A stretch of 47,986 nucleotides of DNA from Streptomyces sp. CBMA156 (GTDB taxonomy: Bacteria; Actinomycetota; Actinomycetes; Streptomycetales; Streptomycetaceae): assembly GCF_014596515.1 (NCBI RefSeq), contig NZ_MSJQ01000068.1, positions 1-47,986 of the forward strand, given 5' to 3'. A program made the position numbers and the translations under genes. Positions 7,694 to 15,680 of the stretch are shown here, in pieces (position 1 is the stretch's first letter; every line of letters starts with the position of its first letter). Below the pieces are notes generated by a model. It had not been told where the DNA came from. It made no database searches and worked only from the letters and a program-made list of their open reading frames with translations.

Positions 7694-8587
7694 TTACTCC
7701 AGGCCTGGCGCCACCGGCTGCCCGTCCCGAAGCCCCGCCGTTGGTCCGTGGGTGGCGACCGCGGCGGCGAGTTCGTGCAGGCGCTGTTCGGAGGTGCTGC
7801 CGGGTTGGGCGGTCCAGACGACGATGTGCTGGTCGGGGGCGGTGGAGCTGGTGAGGGTGTCCCAGTCGAGGGTGAGGTCTCCGACGAGCGGGTGGCGGAA
7901 GTGCTTGTTGCCCGCGCCCTGGACGGCGACCTCGTGGCCCTGCCACCACCGCTGGAAGTCAGCCTGGTCTGCCATCTGCGCGAGCAGCCGGTGCAGGCGC
8001 GGGTCGTCGGTGCGGCCGGCGGTGTTCATGCGCAGGTAGGCCACGCAGGCGCGGGCGCCGCTGTCCCAGTCGCCGTAGCGGTCGCGCAGGACCGGGTCGT
8101 TGAAGAGGAGCCAGACGTAGTTGCGCCGCGGCTCGGGGTGGAGCGCGAAGTCGGTGAGCAGGGCGGCGGCCAGCGGGTTCCAGGCGAGGACGTCCATGGT
8201 GTCGGTGAGTACCACGGCCGGGCAGGTGGTGAGCTGGCCGAGGAGGCGGCGGCCCGATTCGGTGACCTGCGGGGTGGAGGGGGCGGGCGGATCGGCCGGG
8301 GGCCGTCCGGCGAGGCCGAGCAGGTAGGTGCGCTGGTCGGCGGTGAGCCGCAGGGCGCGGGCGAGGGCTTCCAGGACAGGGGTGGAAGCGGGCATCCGGC
8401 CCTGTTCGACGCGGGTGTAGTAGTCGGTGCTGATCGAGGCCAGCCGGGCGACCTCCTCGCGGCGCAGGCCCGCGACCCGGCGGGGCGTCCCGGTGGCGGG
8501 CAGGCCGACCTGGTGGGGGCCGAGTTCGGCTCGGCGGGCCTTGAGGAAGGTCCCGAGTTCCTTCGGGTCGCCGGCGTGGCTGTTCAT
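7694..8587 (-). CDS. XRE-family regulator with MmyB-like ligand-binding domain (copy A)
   Basis: 297 aa. An N-terminal Cro/C1 HTH (about residues 8-80, with R-R-V-A-G-L-R-R-E-E-V-A-R-L-A and S-T-D-Y-Y-T-R-V-E-Q-G-R) is followed by the MmyB-like domain (W-N-P-L-A-A-A-L, R-N-Y-V-W-L-L-F, W-W-Q-G-H-E-V-A, L-T-L-D-W-D-T-L). Such regulators typically bind a small hydrophobic ligand and control adjacent oxidoreductase genes. The ATG at 8587 overlaps the stop of copy B (ATGA), so the two are translated together. It is clearly paralogous to copy B along its length. Likely targets are the divergent cupin-reductase-hydrolase operon and the pair itself. Confidence 0.92.
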   Translation of the reverse strand: MNSHAGDPKELGTFLKARRAELGPHQVGLPATGTPRRVAGLRREEVARLASISTDYYTRVEQGRMPASTPVLEALARALRLTADQRTYLLGLAGRPPADPPAPSTPQVTESGRRLLGQLTTCPAVVLTDTMDVLAWNPLAAALLTDFALHPEPRRNYVWLLFNDPVLRDRYGDWDSGARACVAYLRMNTAGRTDDPRLHRLLAQMADQADFQRWWQGHEVAVQGAGNKHFRHPLVGDLTLDWDTLTSSTAPDQHIVVWTAQPGSTSEQRLHELAAAVATHGPTAGLRDGQPVAPGLE

Positions 8588-9480
8588 GGTTCCAGTCTGG
8601 CAGGGGTGCCGGGCGGGCGGTGGGGTGCGTCGCCGACGGGGCCGGTGTCCGTCCAGGAGGCGAGGATGCGCAGGGCGTCGTGGGTGGGGGTGCCGGGCTC
8701 GGCGGACCAGACGACGAGCTGCTGGTCGGTGTCGGTGGTGCTGGTGAGGGTGTCCCAGTCGAGGGTCAGGTCGCCGACGACGGGATGCCGCAGGGTCTTG
8801 GTGCCGATCCCGCGGACGGCGACGTGGTGGGCGGCCCACCAGCGGCGGAAGTCGGCGTCCTGGAGGGAGAGTTCGCCGACCAGGGCGGCGAGGCGGGGGC
8901 TGCCGGGATCGCGGGCGGCCTCCATGCGCAGTTGGGCCACGCAGGTGTGGGCGACGCTCTCCCAGTCGGCGTAGAGTTCTCGCATTCTCGGGTCGGTGAA
9001 GACGAGTCGTATGTAGTTCCGGTGTTTCTCCGGAATTTCCGAGAAATCGGCGACCAGGGCGGCTGCGAGCGGATTCCAGGCGAGAATGTCCATGCGTCGG
9101 CCGAGGACGATCGCGGGGGTGGTGTTGAGATCGTCCAGCAGTCGGCGCAGTCTCGGCTGGACCTTTTGCAGGGTGCGGCGAGGGGGCCGGTTGTCGGGCC
9201 GTCCGGCGAGGCCGAGCATGTAGTCGCGCTGGTCGTCGTCCAGGTGCAGGACACGGGTGAGGGCGTCGAGCACCGGCGCCGACGCCTGGATGCGCCCCTG
9301 CTCCAGGCGGGTGTAGTAGTCGGTGCTGATGGCCGCCAGCTGGGCGACCTCCTCCCTGCGCAGCCCGGCCACGCGGCGGCGCCCGGTGTCCGCGGGCAGC
9401 CCGACGGTGCGGGGGCTCAGCTCGGCCCGGCGGGCCCTGAGGAAGGCCCCGAGCTCCTCGGGGTGCGCATTGCTGGTCAT
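8584..9480 (-). CDS. XRE-family regulator with MmyB-like ligand-binding domain (copy B)
   Basis: 298 aa with the same layout as copy A: HTH in the first 80 residues (R-R-V-A-G-L-R-R-E-E-V-A-Q-L-A, S-T-D-Y-Y-T-R-L-E-Q-G-R), then W-N-P-L-A-A-A-L, R-N-Y-I-R-L-V-F and L-T-L-D-W-D-T-L in the ligand domain. It is the first gene of the pair and the closest to the divergent promoter region, where inverted repeats probably include its operator. The tandem arrangement indicates a local duplication with both copies kept intact, so heterodimers or divided ligand specificity are possible. Confidence 0.92.
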   Translation of the reverse strand: MTSNAHPEELGAFLRARRAELSPRTVGLPADTGRRRVAGLRREEVAQLAAISTDYYTRLEQGRIQASAPVLDALTRVLHLDDDQRDYMLGLAGRPDNRPPRRTLQKVQPRLRRLLDDLNTTPAIVLGRRMDILAWNPLAAALVADFSEIPEKHRNYIRLVFTDPRMRELYADWESVAHTCVAQLRMEAARDPGSPRLAALVGELSLQDADFRRWWAAHHVAVRGIGTKTLRHPVVGDLTLDWDTLTSTTDTDQQLVVWSAEPGTPTHDALRILASWTDTGPVGDAPHRPPGTPARLEP

Positions 9481-9510
9481 GCGATCCAGTCTTACCCGTG
9501 GCGCAAGTCC

Positions 9511-9576
9511 GGTGGGAGGGAGAGTTTCCTCCCTGGATAAGTCCCTCCCGGGAAGGAAATCTCCTCTTCAACGGGA
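9511..9576. promoter_or_regulatory. Operator-like palindromic cluster between XRE pair and cupin operon
   Basis: Two imperfect palindromes lie here. GGGAGG (9514-9519) pairs with CCTCCC (9528-9533), and CCTCCCGGGAAGG begins at about 9544. The first half (GGGAGAGTTTCC) and second half (GGAAATCTCC) are also inverted relative to each other. This is a natural binding site for the adjacent XRE regulators; binding is inferred. Confidence 0.45.
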
Positions 9577-9600
9577 CAGCGGGGCGTGCGAGTGTTTGTG

Positions 9601-9704
9601 GTGTGCCCCGCAGGACACTTCCTGGAATCCTGGGGATGTCCGGTCGCTGAGATTCGGGAATCTCCGCCGTTGCGCACCGCCGGGACATCCGGCGCGGGGC
9701 ACAC
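9601..9704 (+). promoter_or_regulatory. Three-level nested inverted repeat in the cupin operon leader
   Basis: GTGTGCCCCGC (9601-9611) pairs with GCGGGGCACAC (9694-9704). Inside it GGATGTCC (9634-9641) pairs with GGACATCC (9683-9690), and innermost GAGATTC (9649-9655) pairs with GAATCTC (9658-9664). The outer arm ends seven bases before the cupin ribosome binding site (GGGAGAG, 9711-9717). It may be a structured RNA leader or a set of protein operators. Confidence 0.5.
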
Positions 9705-9724
9705 GACCATCGGGAGAGAAATTC

Positions 9725-10138
9725 ATGGAATTCGTCGAATCCGCGGCCACGAGCAAGGCCCCGGCCGAGTGGTTCACGGGCGACGTGTGGTGGGACGTGG
9801 TCCACCCCGGCCAGGCCCCGTCCCGGATGCGGGTCAACCTGGTGCGCTTCGCCCCCGGCGCCCGCACCCACTGGCACTCCCACGTGCTGGGCCAGAGCCT
9901 GCACGTCGTCTCCGGCACCGCCCTGGTCGGCACCCGCGACGGAGTGGTCCTCGAAGCCCGCCCCGGCGAGCTCGTGGTCTGCCCTCCCGGTGAGGAGCAC
10001 TGGCACGGCGCCGCCCCGGACCGCTTCATGGAGCACCTGGCGATGTGGGAGGGGCCCGGCGACGGCAGCCCGGAGACGGTCTGGCTGGAGCCCGTCACCG
10101 ACGAGCAGTACTCCGCCGCCCGCACCACCAGCCACTGA
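9725..10138 (+). CDS. Cupin-domain protein
   Basis: 137 aa, a single cupin barrel. Metal ligands follow the family pattern: H-W-H-S-H in motif 1 (residues around 55-59) with the downstream Q and H of G-Q-S-L-H-V-V-S-G, and H-W-H-G in motif 2 (about 97-100). It resembles small cupins of the carboxymuconolactone-decarboxylase-associated/hydroxynitrile-lyase-like type. The substrate is unknown. It is the first gene of a plus-strand series (reductase, hydrolase) divergent from two XRE regulators. Confidence 0.88.
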   Translation: MEFVESAATSKAPAEWFTGDVWWDVVHPGQAPSRMRVNLVRFAPGARTHWHSHVLGQSLHVVSGTALVGTRDGVVLEARPGELVVCPPGEEHWHGAAPDRFMEHLAMWEGPGDGSPETVWLEPVTDEQYSAARTTSH

Positions 10139-10184
10139 CCGGCCACCCACCCCCGCCCTCGTCCGGAAGAAAGGCGCAACCGCC

Positions 10185-10952
10185 ATGAGCACCGTCAACC
10201 GGGTCCTCGTCGTCGGAGCCACCGGCCGCACCGGCCGGTACGTCGTCGCCGCCGCGAAGGACCGGGGCCTGACCCCCGTCGCCCTGGCCCGTAACGAGGC
10301 CCGCGCCCGCCGGCTGCTGCCCGGCACCGAGATCGCCGTCGCCGACCTCCAGTCGCCCGACGCCCTGGCCGACGCCGTGGACGGCGTCGACGCGGTGGTC
10401 TTCGTCCACGGCTCCGACGACGACGCCCGCCCCGACTCCTTCGAGCGCGTCGACTACGGCGGCGTCGCCCACGTCCTGGCGGCACTCGGCGACCGGCGCC
10501 CCAGGATCGTCCTGCAGACGACGATCTTCGTCACCCGCCGCGACCACCCCTTCAACCAGGGCGGCCACGCCCTGGACTGGAAGCGCCGCTCCGAGCGCCT
10601 CGTGCGGCTCAGCGGCGCCCCCTACACGATCGTGCGGCCCGGCTGGCTGGACGCCGGGCCGGGCGGGGAGCGCCTGCGCGTCGAACAGGGCGACACCGGC
10701 GAGGACGGCGTCAGCCGCACGGCCCTCGCCGGCCTGCTGGTCGCCGCCCTGCTCGACGACGAGGCGATCGGCCGCACCTTCGAGGTCTTCTCCGGCCCCG
10801 GCCCCGCGACCACCGACTTCACCGCCCTGTTCACCCAGGCCCGGCCCGACGGGGCAGGCGCCCTCGACGCGGTCGAGGACCGCGCCAACCTGCCCCTGGA
10901 GCGCGAACCGGCCCGCGTCCGCGACGACCTCGACCACCTGCGCGCCCAGTAG
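10185..10952 (+). CDS. NAD(P)-binding reductase/epimerase-like (atypical SDR)
   Basis: 255 aa. A Rossmann fold begins at the N-terminus with V-V-G-A-T-G-R-T-G-R-Y-V (glycine motif G-A-T-G-x-x-G), typical of atypical SDRs such as NmrA/SDR_a5-like proteins. There is no classical Y-x-x-x-K catalytic pair where expected, which fits an NAD(P)H-binding quinone-reductase-like or regulatory member. It starts 46 nt after the cupin stop with GAAGAAAGG upstream. Cupin plus reductase under XRE control suggests redox or small-molecule detoxification; the substrate is not known. Confidence 0.87.
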   Translation: MSTVNRVLVVGATGRTGRYVVAAAKDRGLTPVALARNEARARRLLPGTEIAVADLQSPDALADAVDGVDAVVFVHGSDDDARPDSFERVDYGGVAHVLAALGDRRPRIVLQTTIFVTRRDHPFNQGGHALDWKRRSERLVRLSGAPYTIVRPGWLDAGPGGERLRVEQGDTGEDGVSRTALAGLLVAALLDDEAIGRTFEVFSGPGPATTDFTALFTQARPDGAGALDAVEDRANLPLEREPARVRDDLDHLRAQ

Positions 10953-11002
10953 AGACCCGTCCCCGAATCCGCGAGCAACCACCCCTCACCAGGAGCATCG
11001 TC

Positions 11003-11923
11003 ATGCAGTCCACCACCTTCCCCAACGGCCCGATCACCATGGCCGGCAACCTGTTCCTCCCCGAGGACTTCGACCCGCACGGCAGCTACCCCGCGATCGT
11101 CACCGTCCACCCGGGCGGAGGCGTCAAGGAGCAGACCGCCGGCCTCTACGCGAAGAAGCTCGCGGAGCAGGGCTTCGTGGCCCTGGCCTTCGACGCCTCC
11201 TACCAGGGCGAGAGCGGCGGTGAGCCGCACTTCCTGGAGGACCCCGCGCGCCGGGTCGAGGACGTCCACGCCGCCGTCGACCACCTGCAGTCCCTCCCCT
11301 ACGTCGACGCCGACCGCGTCGGCGTCCTGGGCGTCTGCGCCGGCGGCGGCTACGCCGTCAACGCCACCATGACCGACTCCCGCATCCGGGCCGTGGCCAC
11401 GGTCAGCGCCCTCAACATCGGCAGCGCCTGGCGCAAGGGCTGGTATGGCACCGACCAGGACAGCGCGGCCCTGCCGGTGCGCGACGCCGCCTCCCAGGCC
11501 CGGCAGGCCCAGGCCGCCACCGGCGCCGAGCCCGCCATGGCCCCCTACGTCCCGGCCGAGCTCGACGGGAACACCCCGCGCGACCTCGCCGAGGCCCACG
11601 ACTACTACCTCACCCCCCGCGCCCAGCACCCCAACGCCCGGAACAAGTACCTCCTGGGCCTGAGCATCCCGCGCATCCTCGCCTTCGACGCCTTCCACCT
11701 CGTCGAGGACCTCCTCACCCAGCCCCTCCTCATGGTCGCCGGCAGCGAGGCCGGCTCGCTGTGGCACAGCACCGAGCTTCACGCCAAGGCCCGCGGCACC
11801 AAGAAGCTCGTCATCGTGGAGGGCGGCACCCACATGGACTTCTACGACGTGCCCAAGTACGTCGAGCGCGCCGTCCAGGAAGCCGTGCCGTTCTTCAACG
11901 ACAACCTCGCCCCCCGCAGCTGA
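11003..11923 (+). CDS. Alpha/beta hydrolase, dienelactone-hydrolase-like with Cys nucleophile
   Basis: 306 aa. H-P-G-G-G near residue 36 forms the oxyanion region, and the nucleophile elbow reads G-V-C-A-G-G-G-Y with Cys112 in place of serine. A late G-G-T-H-M-D-F supplies the histidine. Cys in this position is known for dienelactone hydrolases and related YcjY-like proteins. It is the third gene of the cupin operon, 50 nt after the reductase, and is followed by a strong terminator. The enzyme probably opens a lactone or cleaves a thioester-like substrate, but the substrate cannot be read from sequence. Confidence 0.87.
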   Translation: MQSTTFPNGPITMAGNLFLPEDFDPHGSYPAIVTVHPGGGVKEQTAGLYAKKLAEQGFVALAFDASYQGESGGEPHFLEDPARRVEDVHAAVDHLQSLPYVDADRVGVLGVCAGGGYAVNATMTDSRIRAVATVSALNIGSAWRKGWYGTDQDSAALPVRDAASQARQAQAATGAEPAMAPYVPAELDGNTPRDLAEAHDYYLTPRAQHPNARNKYLLGLSIPRILAFDAFHLVEDLLTQPLLMVAGSEAGSLWHSTELHAKARGTKKLVIVEGGTHMDFYDVPKYVERAVQEAVPFFNDNLAPRS

Positions 11924-11938
11924 GGGACCCCGTCCCAC

Positions 11939-11981
11939 GGGGGCGGTGCCCGGACGGGAACACCTCCCGGGCACCGCCCCC
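11939..11981 (+). terminator. Stem-loop terminator after the hydrolase gene
   Basis: GGGGGCGGTGCCCGG (11939-11953) pairs perfectly with CCGGGCACCGCCCCC (11967-11981): a 15-bp stem with a 13-nt loop, 16 nt after the hydrolase stop. It separates the cupin operon from ltrA. Confidence 0.88.
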
Positions 11982-12058
11982 ACCCACCCACGTCGCGGTC
12001 TGGTCCGGACCGGACCAGACGGCCCGGCGCACCGGGCCCCAGAACAGGAGTGCCCGGA

Positions 12059-13222
12059 ATGAGCGTGCCCGAGTCGCTGCGCCTGCGGCGGGAGGTGTCT
12101 CCGCTGGAGCTGTTCTTCGACCTCGTCTTCGTCTTCGCCGTCTCCCAGCTCTCCCACCACCTCCTGACCCACCTCACCTGGCGCGGCGCCGCCGAGACCG
12201 CGGTGCTCCTGGTCGCGGTCTTCGGCACCTGGGCCTACACCAGCTACGAGGCGACGCTCCTGGACATCCACCGCTCCGTCACCCGGTGGATGGTCGTCGT
12301 CGTCATGGGTCTCGGCCTCTACCTGAACTCCGCGGTCCCCCACGCCTTCGACGACCGGGCGTGGGCCTTCTCCGTTCCCCTGCTGGCGATCCTCCTCCTC
12401 GCGGGAACCGTGACAGCCCTGGCCGCCCGCACCGACCACCTGCGCGAACACTTCCGCCGCACCCTCGTGTGGATCGCCGCCTCCGCCCCGCTGTGGATCA
12501 CGGGAGCCGCCGCCGACCCCGGCCCGCGCCTGTGGTGGTGGGGCGCCGCCGCCCTCGTCGACCTCGCCGGCACCTGGCTCGCCCACCCGCTGCCCGGCCG
12601 GACCCTCACCAGCCGCGCGCTCGCCTTCGACGCCGACCACATGGTCGAACGCCTGCGCCTGTTCTTCATCATCCTGCTCGGCGAGACCGTCCTGACCGCC
12701 GGCCGGGCCATGTCCGACGCCCCCGTGGACGCGCCGAGCATCCTCGCCGGCGCCGGGGTGTTCACCGCCCTGGTGTGCCTGTGGGCCGTTTACTTCCGCG
12801 GCGGCGAGGAGGTCGTCACCAGCTCCGTCGCCACCACCGCTGATCCCGTACGTGCCGTCCGCCTCGGCGTCAACGGCGCCTACGGAGTCCTGGCCGCACT
12901 GGTCGCCCTCGCGGTCGGCAGCGAAGTCGTCATCGCCCACCCCCTCGGCCACGGCTCCGCCACTCTCGGCCTCCTTCTGTTCGGCGGCCCCGCCCTCTAC
13001 CTCGCCACCACCGCCTGGTACTTCCATGTCACCGCCGGCGGCGCCTGGACCGAACGCCTCATCGCCTGCGCGGCCTGCATCGTCGCGGGCATCGCAGCTC
13101 CCTGGATGCCCCCGCTCGCCTCCATCGCCGTCCTCGACGTCATCCTGATCACGACCGCAGCCGTCCTCACCCGCACCCACCGGCGGCTCACCCGGGCCCT
13201 CAGGGCCGCCCCGACGAACTGA
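12059..13222 (+). CDS. ltrA: Low-temperature-requirement A (LtrA) family membrane protein
   Basis: 387 aa and strongly hydrophobic, with around ten predicted membrane helices. It starts with the family hallmark S-P-L-E-L-F-F-D-L-V-F-V-F-A-V-S-Q-L and contains the conserved H-M-V-E-R-L-R-L-F-F-I-I-L-L-G-E-T-V. The ATG at 12059 is preferred to a GTG nine bases earlier because AGGAG (12045-12049) then has a nine-base spacing. The molecular function of LtrA is not established; it was named for cold-sensitive growth in Listeria. It has its own leader after the terminator, so it may be regulated separately from the cupin operon. Confidence 0.92.
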   Translation: MSVPESLRLRREVSPLELFFDLVFVFAVSQLSHHLLTHLTWRGAAETAVLLVAVFGTWAYTSYEATLLDIHRSVTRWMVVVVMGLGLYLNSAVPHAFDDRAWAFSVPLLAILLLAGTVTALAARTDHLREHFRRTLVWIAASAPLWITGAAADPGPRLWWWGAAALVDLAGTWLAHPLPGRTLTSRALAFDADHMVERLRLFFIILLGETVLTAGRAMSDAPVDAPSILAGAGVFTALVCLWAVYFRGGEEVVTSSVATTADPVRAVRLGVNGAYGVLAALVALAVGSEVVIAHPLGHGSATLGLLLFGGPALYLATTAWYFHVTAGGAWTERLIACAACIVAGIAAPWMPPLASIAVLDVILITTAAVLTRTHRRLTRALRAAPTN

Positions 13223-13549
13223 CGCCACGAAGCCTTACGGGCCGCGGCGACATCGGCACACGTACGCATCCTGCCGCTGGTTAGGTCCTGATGTTTCGTC
13301 AGATAACGCGCATGACGGCCCACAAGCTACATCGCCCGGGGCCCGAATTGGAGCAGGGAGTTGACCTCATACGTCGAGGCCCGGCTGACCGGGCGTAGCC
13401 GTCGTGGGGTCCGCTTCGGGGCCTCGGCTGCCGACGCTGACTCCACCCGCGCTGGCAGAGGGTACGACACGTCAGGAATAAGTGCTCTCCGCCGGTATAA
13501 CGGGCCGGATTGCGTCTGCTGCTGGGGTGATGCCCAGGTGCGGACAGAG
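13223..13549. other. Intergenic between ltrA and the NlpC gene (convergent ends)
   Basis: About 330 bases with no convincing gene. Short frames here lack database-like character. Only the terminator just downstream is a clear feature. Confidence 0.45.
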
Positions 13550-13589
13550 CAGCGTCCTGCGGTTCCCAACGGGGAACCGCAGGACGCTG
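13550..13589 (-). terminator. Long perfect stem-loop terminator for the NlpC/propeller gene
   Basis: CAGCGTCCTGCGGTTCCC (13550-13567) pairs with GGGAACCGCAGGACGCTG (13572-13589): an 18-bp perfect stem with a four-base loop, 20 nt past the stop of the minus-strand gene. It could also stop transcripts coming from ltrA. Confidence 0.9.
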
Positions 13590-13609
13590 CCTGATCCTTT
13601 GTGTGGTGA

Positions 13610-14640
13610 TTACGCGACGCCGAGCAGCCACGGTTCGGCCGGCTGGGCCATGTTCGTGCCGCTGCCGGTGGCGAGCCACAGGTACCCGTCGCCGCCCTTC
13701 CACGCCACCTCGTACCCGCCGCCCGGCAGGCTGGCCAGTGACGGGCTGTAGGAGGTGCCGGCGGCGCCGACGCCGAGCAGCCACGGCTTGTCGGGCTGCG
13801 CCATGTTCGTCCCGTTGCCGGTGGCGAGCCACAGGTACCCGTCGTTGCCCTTCCAGGCCACCTCGTAGCCGCCGTTCGGCAGGGCGGCCAGCGACGGGCT
13901 GGTGGTGTCGGCGACGCCGAGCAGCCAGGGCGCGGCCGGCTGGGCCATGTTCGTCCCGTTGCCGGTGGCGACCCACAGATTGCCGTCGCCGCCCTTCCAG
14001 GCCACCTCGTAGCTGCCGTCGGCCATCGTCGCGATGGAGGGGCTGGAGGAGCTGCCGGCGGCGCCGACGCCGAGCAGCCACGGCCTGGCGGGCTGCGCCA
14101 TGTTGGTGCCGTTGCCGGTCGCGAGCCACAGGTACCCGTCGTTGCCCTTCCAGGCCACCTCGTAACCGCCACCGGGCAGGGCGGCCAGCGACGGGCTGGT
14201 GGTGTCGGCGACGCCGAGCAGCCACGGCGCGGCCGGCTGGGCCATGTTGGTGCCGTTGCCCGTGGCGACCCACAGGTTGCCGTCAGCACCCTTCCAGGCG
14301 ATCTCCCAGCCTCCGGTCGACAGGGCGGTGATCGCCGGGCTGGTGCCGGGGTAGACGCCGAGGAGCCACGGCTCGGCCGGCTGCGCCATGTTCGTCCCGT
14401 TGCCCGTGGCGATCCACAGCCTCCCGTCGTTGCCGGCCCATGCGGTGGCCCAGCTGCCGTCGGCCATCGTGGCGATGGACGGCTTCGAGCCCTGGGCGAC
14501 GCCGAGCAGCCACGGCCTGTCGGGCTGCGCCATGTTCGTCCCGCTGCCGGTGCCCACCCACAGGTACCCGTCACCGCCGCGCCATGCCGTGACGTATCCG
14601 CCGTTGGACCTCGCCGAGAGGCCCGAGGAGCTGCTGCGCG
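13610..14640 (-). repeat. Seven tandem ~145-bp coding repeats (propeller blades)
   Basis: Each unit encodes about 48 residues. Blades 3 and 5 share the ending V-A-D-T-T-S, and blades 4 and 6 share V-G-A-A-G-[ST]-S-x-S, so a two-blade unit was duplicated recently. The high DNA identity between units makes the region prone to slippage and to assembly collapse. Confidence 0.9.
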
Positions 14641-15541
14641 GCATGGGGGCGGCGATCGTCACGTTGACGGGCCCGTAGGTGTGGTCCTGGCCGTCGGTCT
14701 CGTTGGCGACGAAGGAGATCTGGTAGGTGCCGGCGGCCAGCCCCGCGGTGTTCCAGGCGTACGGGTAGTTCGAGGCCCCGCCGGCGGAGGGCGTCAGCTG
14801 GCCGGTGTTGTAGCCGCCGGGGCCGGTGATCACGTACCGGCCGGTGTTGATGTAGCCGGAGGCGCTCGCCAGGGCGGTGAGGTTGACGGTGCCGGAGACG
14901 GTCTGTCCGGAGGCGGCCGTGCCACCCGCGTCGATGGCGACGTTGAAGCCGGCCGGGATAGTGGGGGCGTTCGAGACGTTCTTGTAGCGCAGGGCGACGT
15001 AGCCGGAGGTGGGCCAGCCCTCGATCGACGAGTCGTGGATGTTCGCCTTGCTCGGGCCGTGGGTGGGGTCGTTGGTGTTCGAGTCGGCGTAGTAGACGAA
15101 GTCCCCGGCGGCCTTGTTGGTCCAGCCGGCGAACAGGAAGACGTGCTGGTGGGGGTAGGCCATGGCGTCGCCGGGCTGGAGGTTGGAGAAGCTGCCGACG
15201 GCCGTGTCGTAGGCGGAGTTGGGAGAGCCGTCGGCGTTGGTGAAGGCGGGGCCGCCGTCGGTGACGACGAGGCTCTTGTCCAGGTGCCAGGCCATCGAGA
15301 CGTAGCCCGAACAGTCCTCGCGGTAGTTGGTGCCCTGCGGGTCGGTGGCGTAGCCCTGTTGGTTGTAGGGGACGTGCTTGTCCACCCAGGACTGGGCGCG
15401 GGAGAGGATCTCGGCGGAGGAGATCTGACCGCCGATCGAGCTGGTGGCCTGGGCGGGAGCGGCCAGGGTGAGCAGGCTCGCGCCGAGGGCGGCGGCGGTG
15501 GCGAGTGCGAGGGAGACGCGGCGGGTCCTACGAGCAGACAT
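13610..15541 (-). CDS. Secreted NlpC/P60-like amidase with C-terminal seven-bladed propeller
   Basis: 643 aa. Residues 1-32 are a Sec signal peptide (MSARRTRR, hydrophobic core, A-P-A-Q-A). Residues 35-190 form an NlpC/P60- or CHAP-like papain-fold domain with catalytic Cys77 in E-D-C-S-G-Y and His131/133 in P-H-Q-H-V-F. Residues 195-300 look like an Ig-like beta-sandwich. The last 340 residues are seven near-identical blades ending in N-M-A-Q-P-x-x-P-W-L-L-G-V, each with a W-x-G-x-D-G-x-L-W core, resembling PLL-type or tectonin propeller lectins. It probably cleaves peptidoglycan cross-links or a related amide outside the cell while the propeller binds glycan. The ATG at 15541 is chosen over upstream frames because of the signal peptide. 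Confidence 0.9.
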   Translation of the reverse strand: MSARRTRRVSLALATAAALGASLLTLAAPAQATSSIGGQISSAEILSRAQSWVDKHVPYNQQGYATDPQGTNYREDCSGYVSMAWHLDKSLVVTDGGPAFTNADGSPNSAYDTAVGSFSNLQPGDAMAYPHQHVFLFAGWTNKAAGDFVYYADSNTNDPTHGPSKANIHDSSIEGWPTSGYVALRYKNVSNAPTIPAGFNVAIDAGGTAASGQTVSGTVNLTALASASGYINTGRYVITGPGGYNTGQLTPSAGGASNYPYAWNTAGLAAGTYQISFVANETDGQDHTYGPVNVTIAAPMPRSSSSGLSARSNGGYVTAWRGGDGYLWVGTGSGTNMAQPDRPWLLGVAQGSKPSIATMADGSWATAWAGNDGRLWIATGNGTNMAQPAEPWLLGVYPGTSPAITALSTGGWEIAWKGADGNLWVATGNGTNMAQPAAPWLLGVADTTSPSLAALPGGGYEVAWKGNDGYLWLATGNGTNMAQPARPWLLGVGAAGSSSSPSIATMADGSYEVAWKGGDGNLWVATGNGTNMAQPAAPWLLGVADTTSPSLAALPNGGYEVAWKGNDGYLWLATGNGTNMAQPDKPWLLGVGAAGTSYSPSLASLPGGGYEVAWKGGDGYLWLATGSGTNMAQPAEPWLLGVA

Positions 15542-15680
15542 GGGGAAGTCCTCACAAGGTGTGTGGAGAAGACGAAGCGGCCGGCCACCGGTCGGGCGCG
15601 GCGTGGTTGCGTTCGTACGGGTGAATGGCGTGGACGGCTGTCCTGCAGGAACAGCGGTCGGCACGGACGGGCGCGAGGGA

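Noticed and set aside
8587..10327. Long minus-strand extension of XRE copy A through the cupin region
   Set aside because: Only the last 297 residues have protein character; the upstream part is antisense or out of frame with copy B and the cupin gene.
10622..13228. 868-codon minus-strand frame
   Set aside because: Antisense to the hydrolase and ltrA genes; low-complexity Gly/Glu/Val translation.
13610..14640. Propeller repeats as a non-coding tandem repeat or CRISPR-like array
   Set aside because: The period (about 145 bp), the uninterrupted frame and the conserved Trp/Gly pattern show that these are coding repeats.
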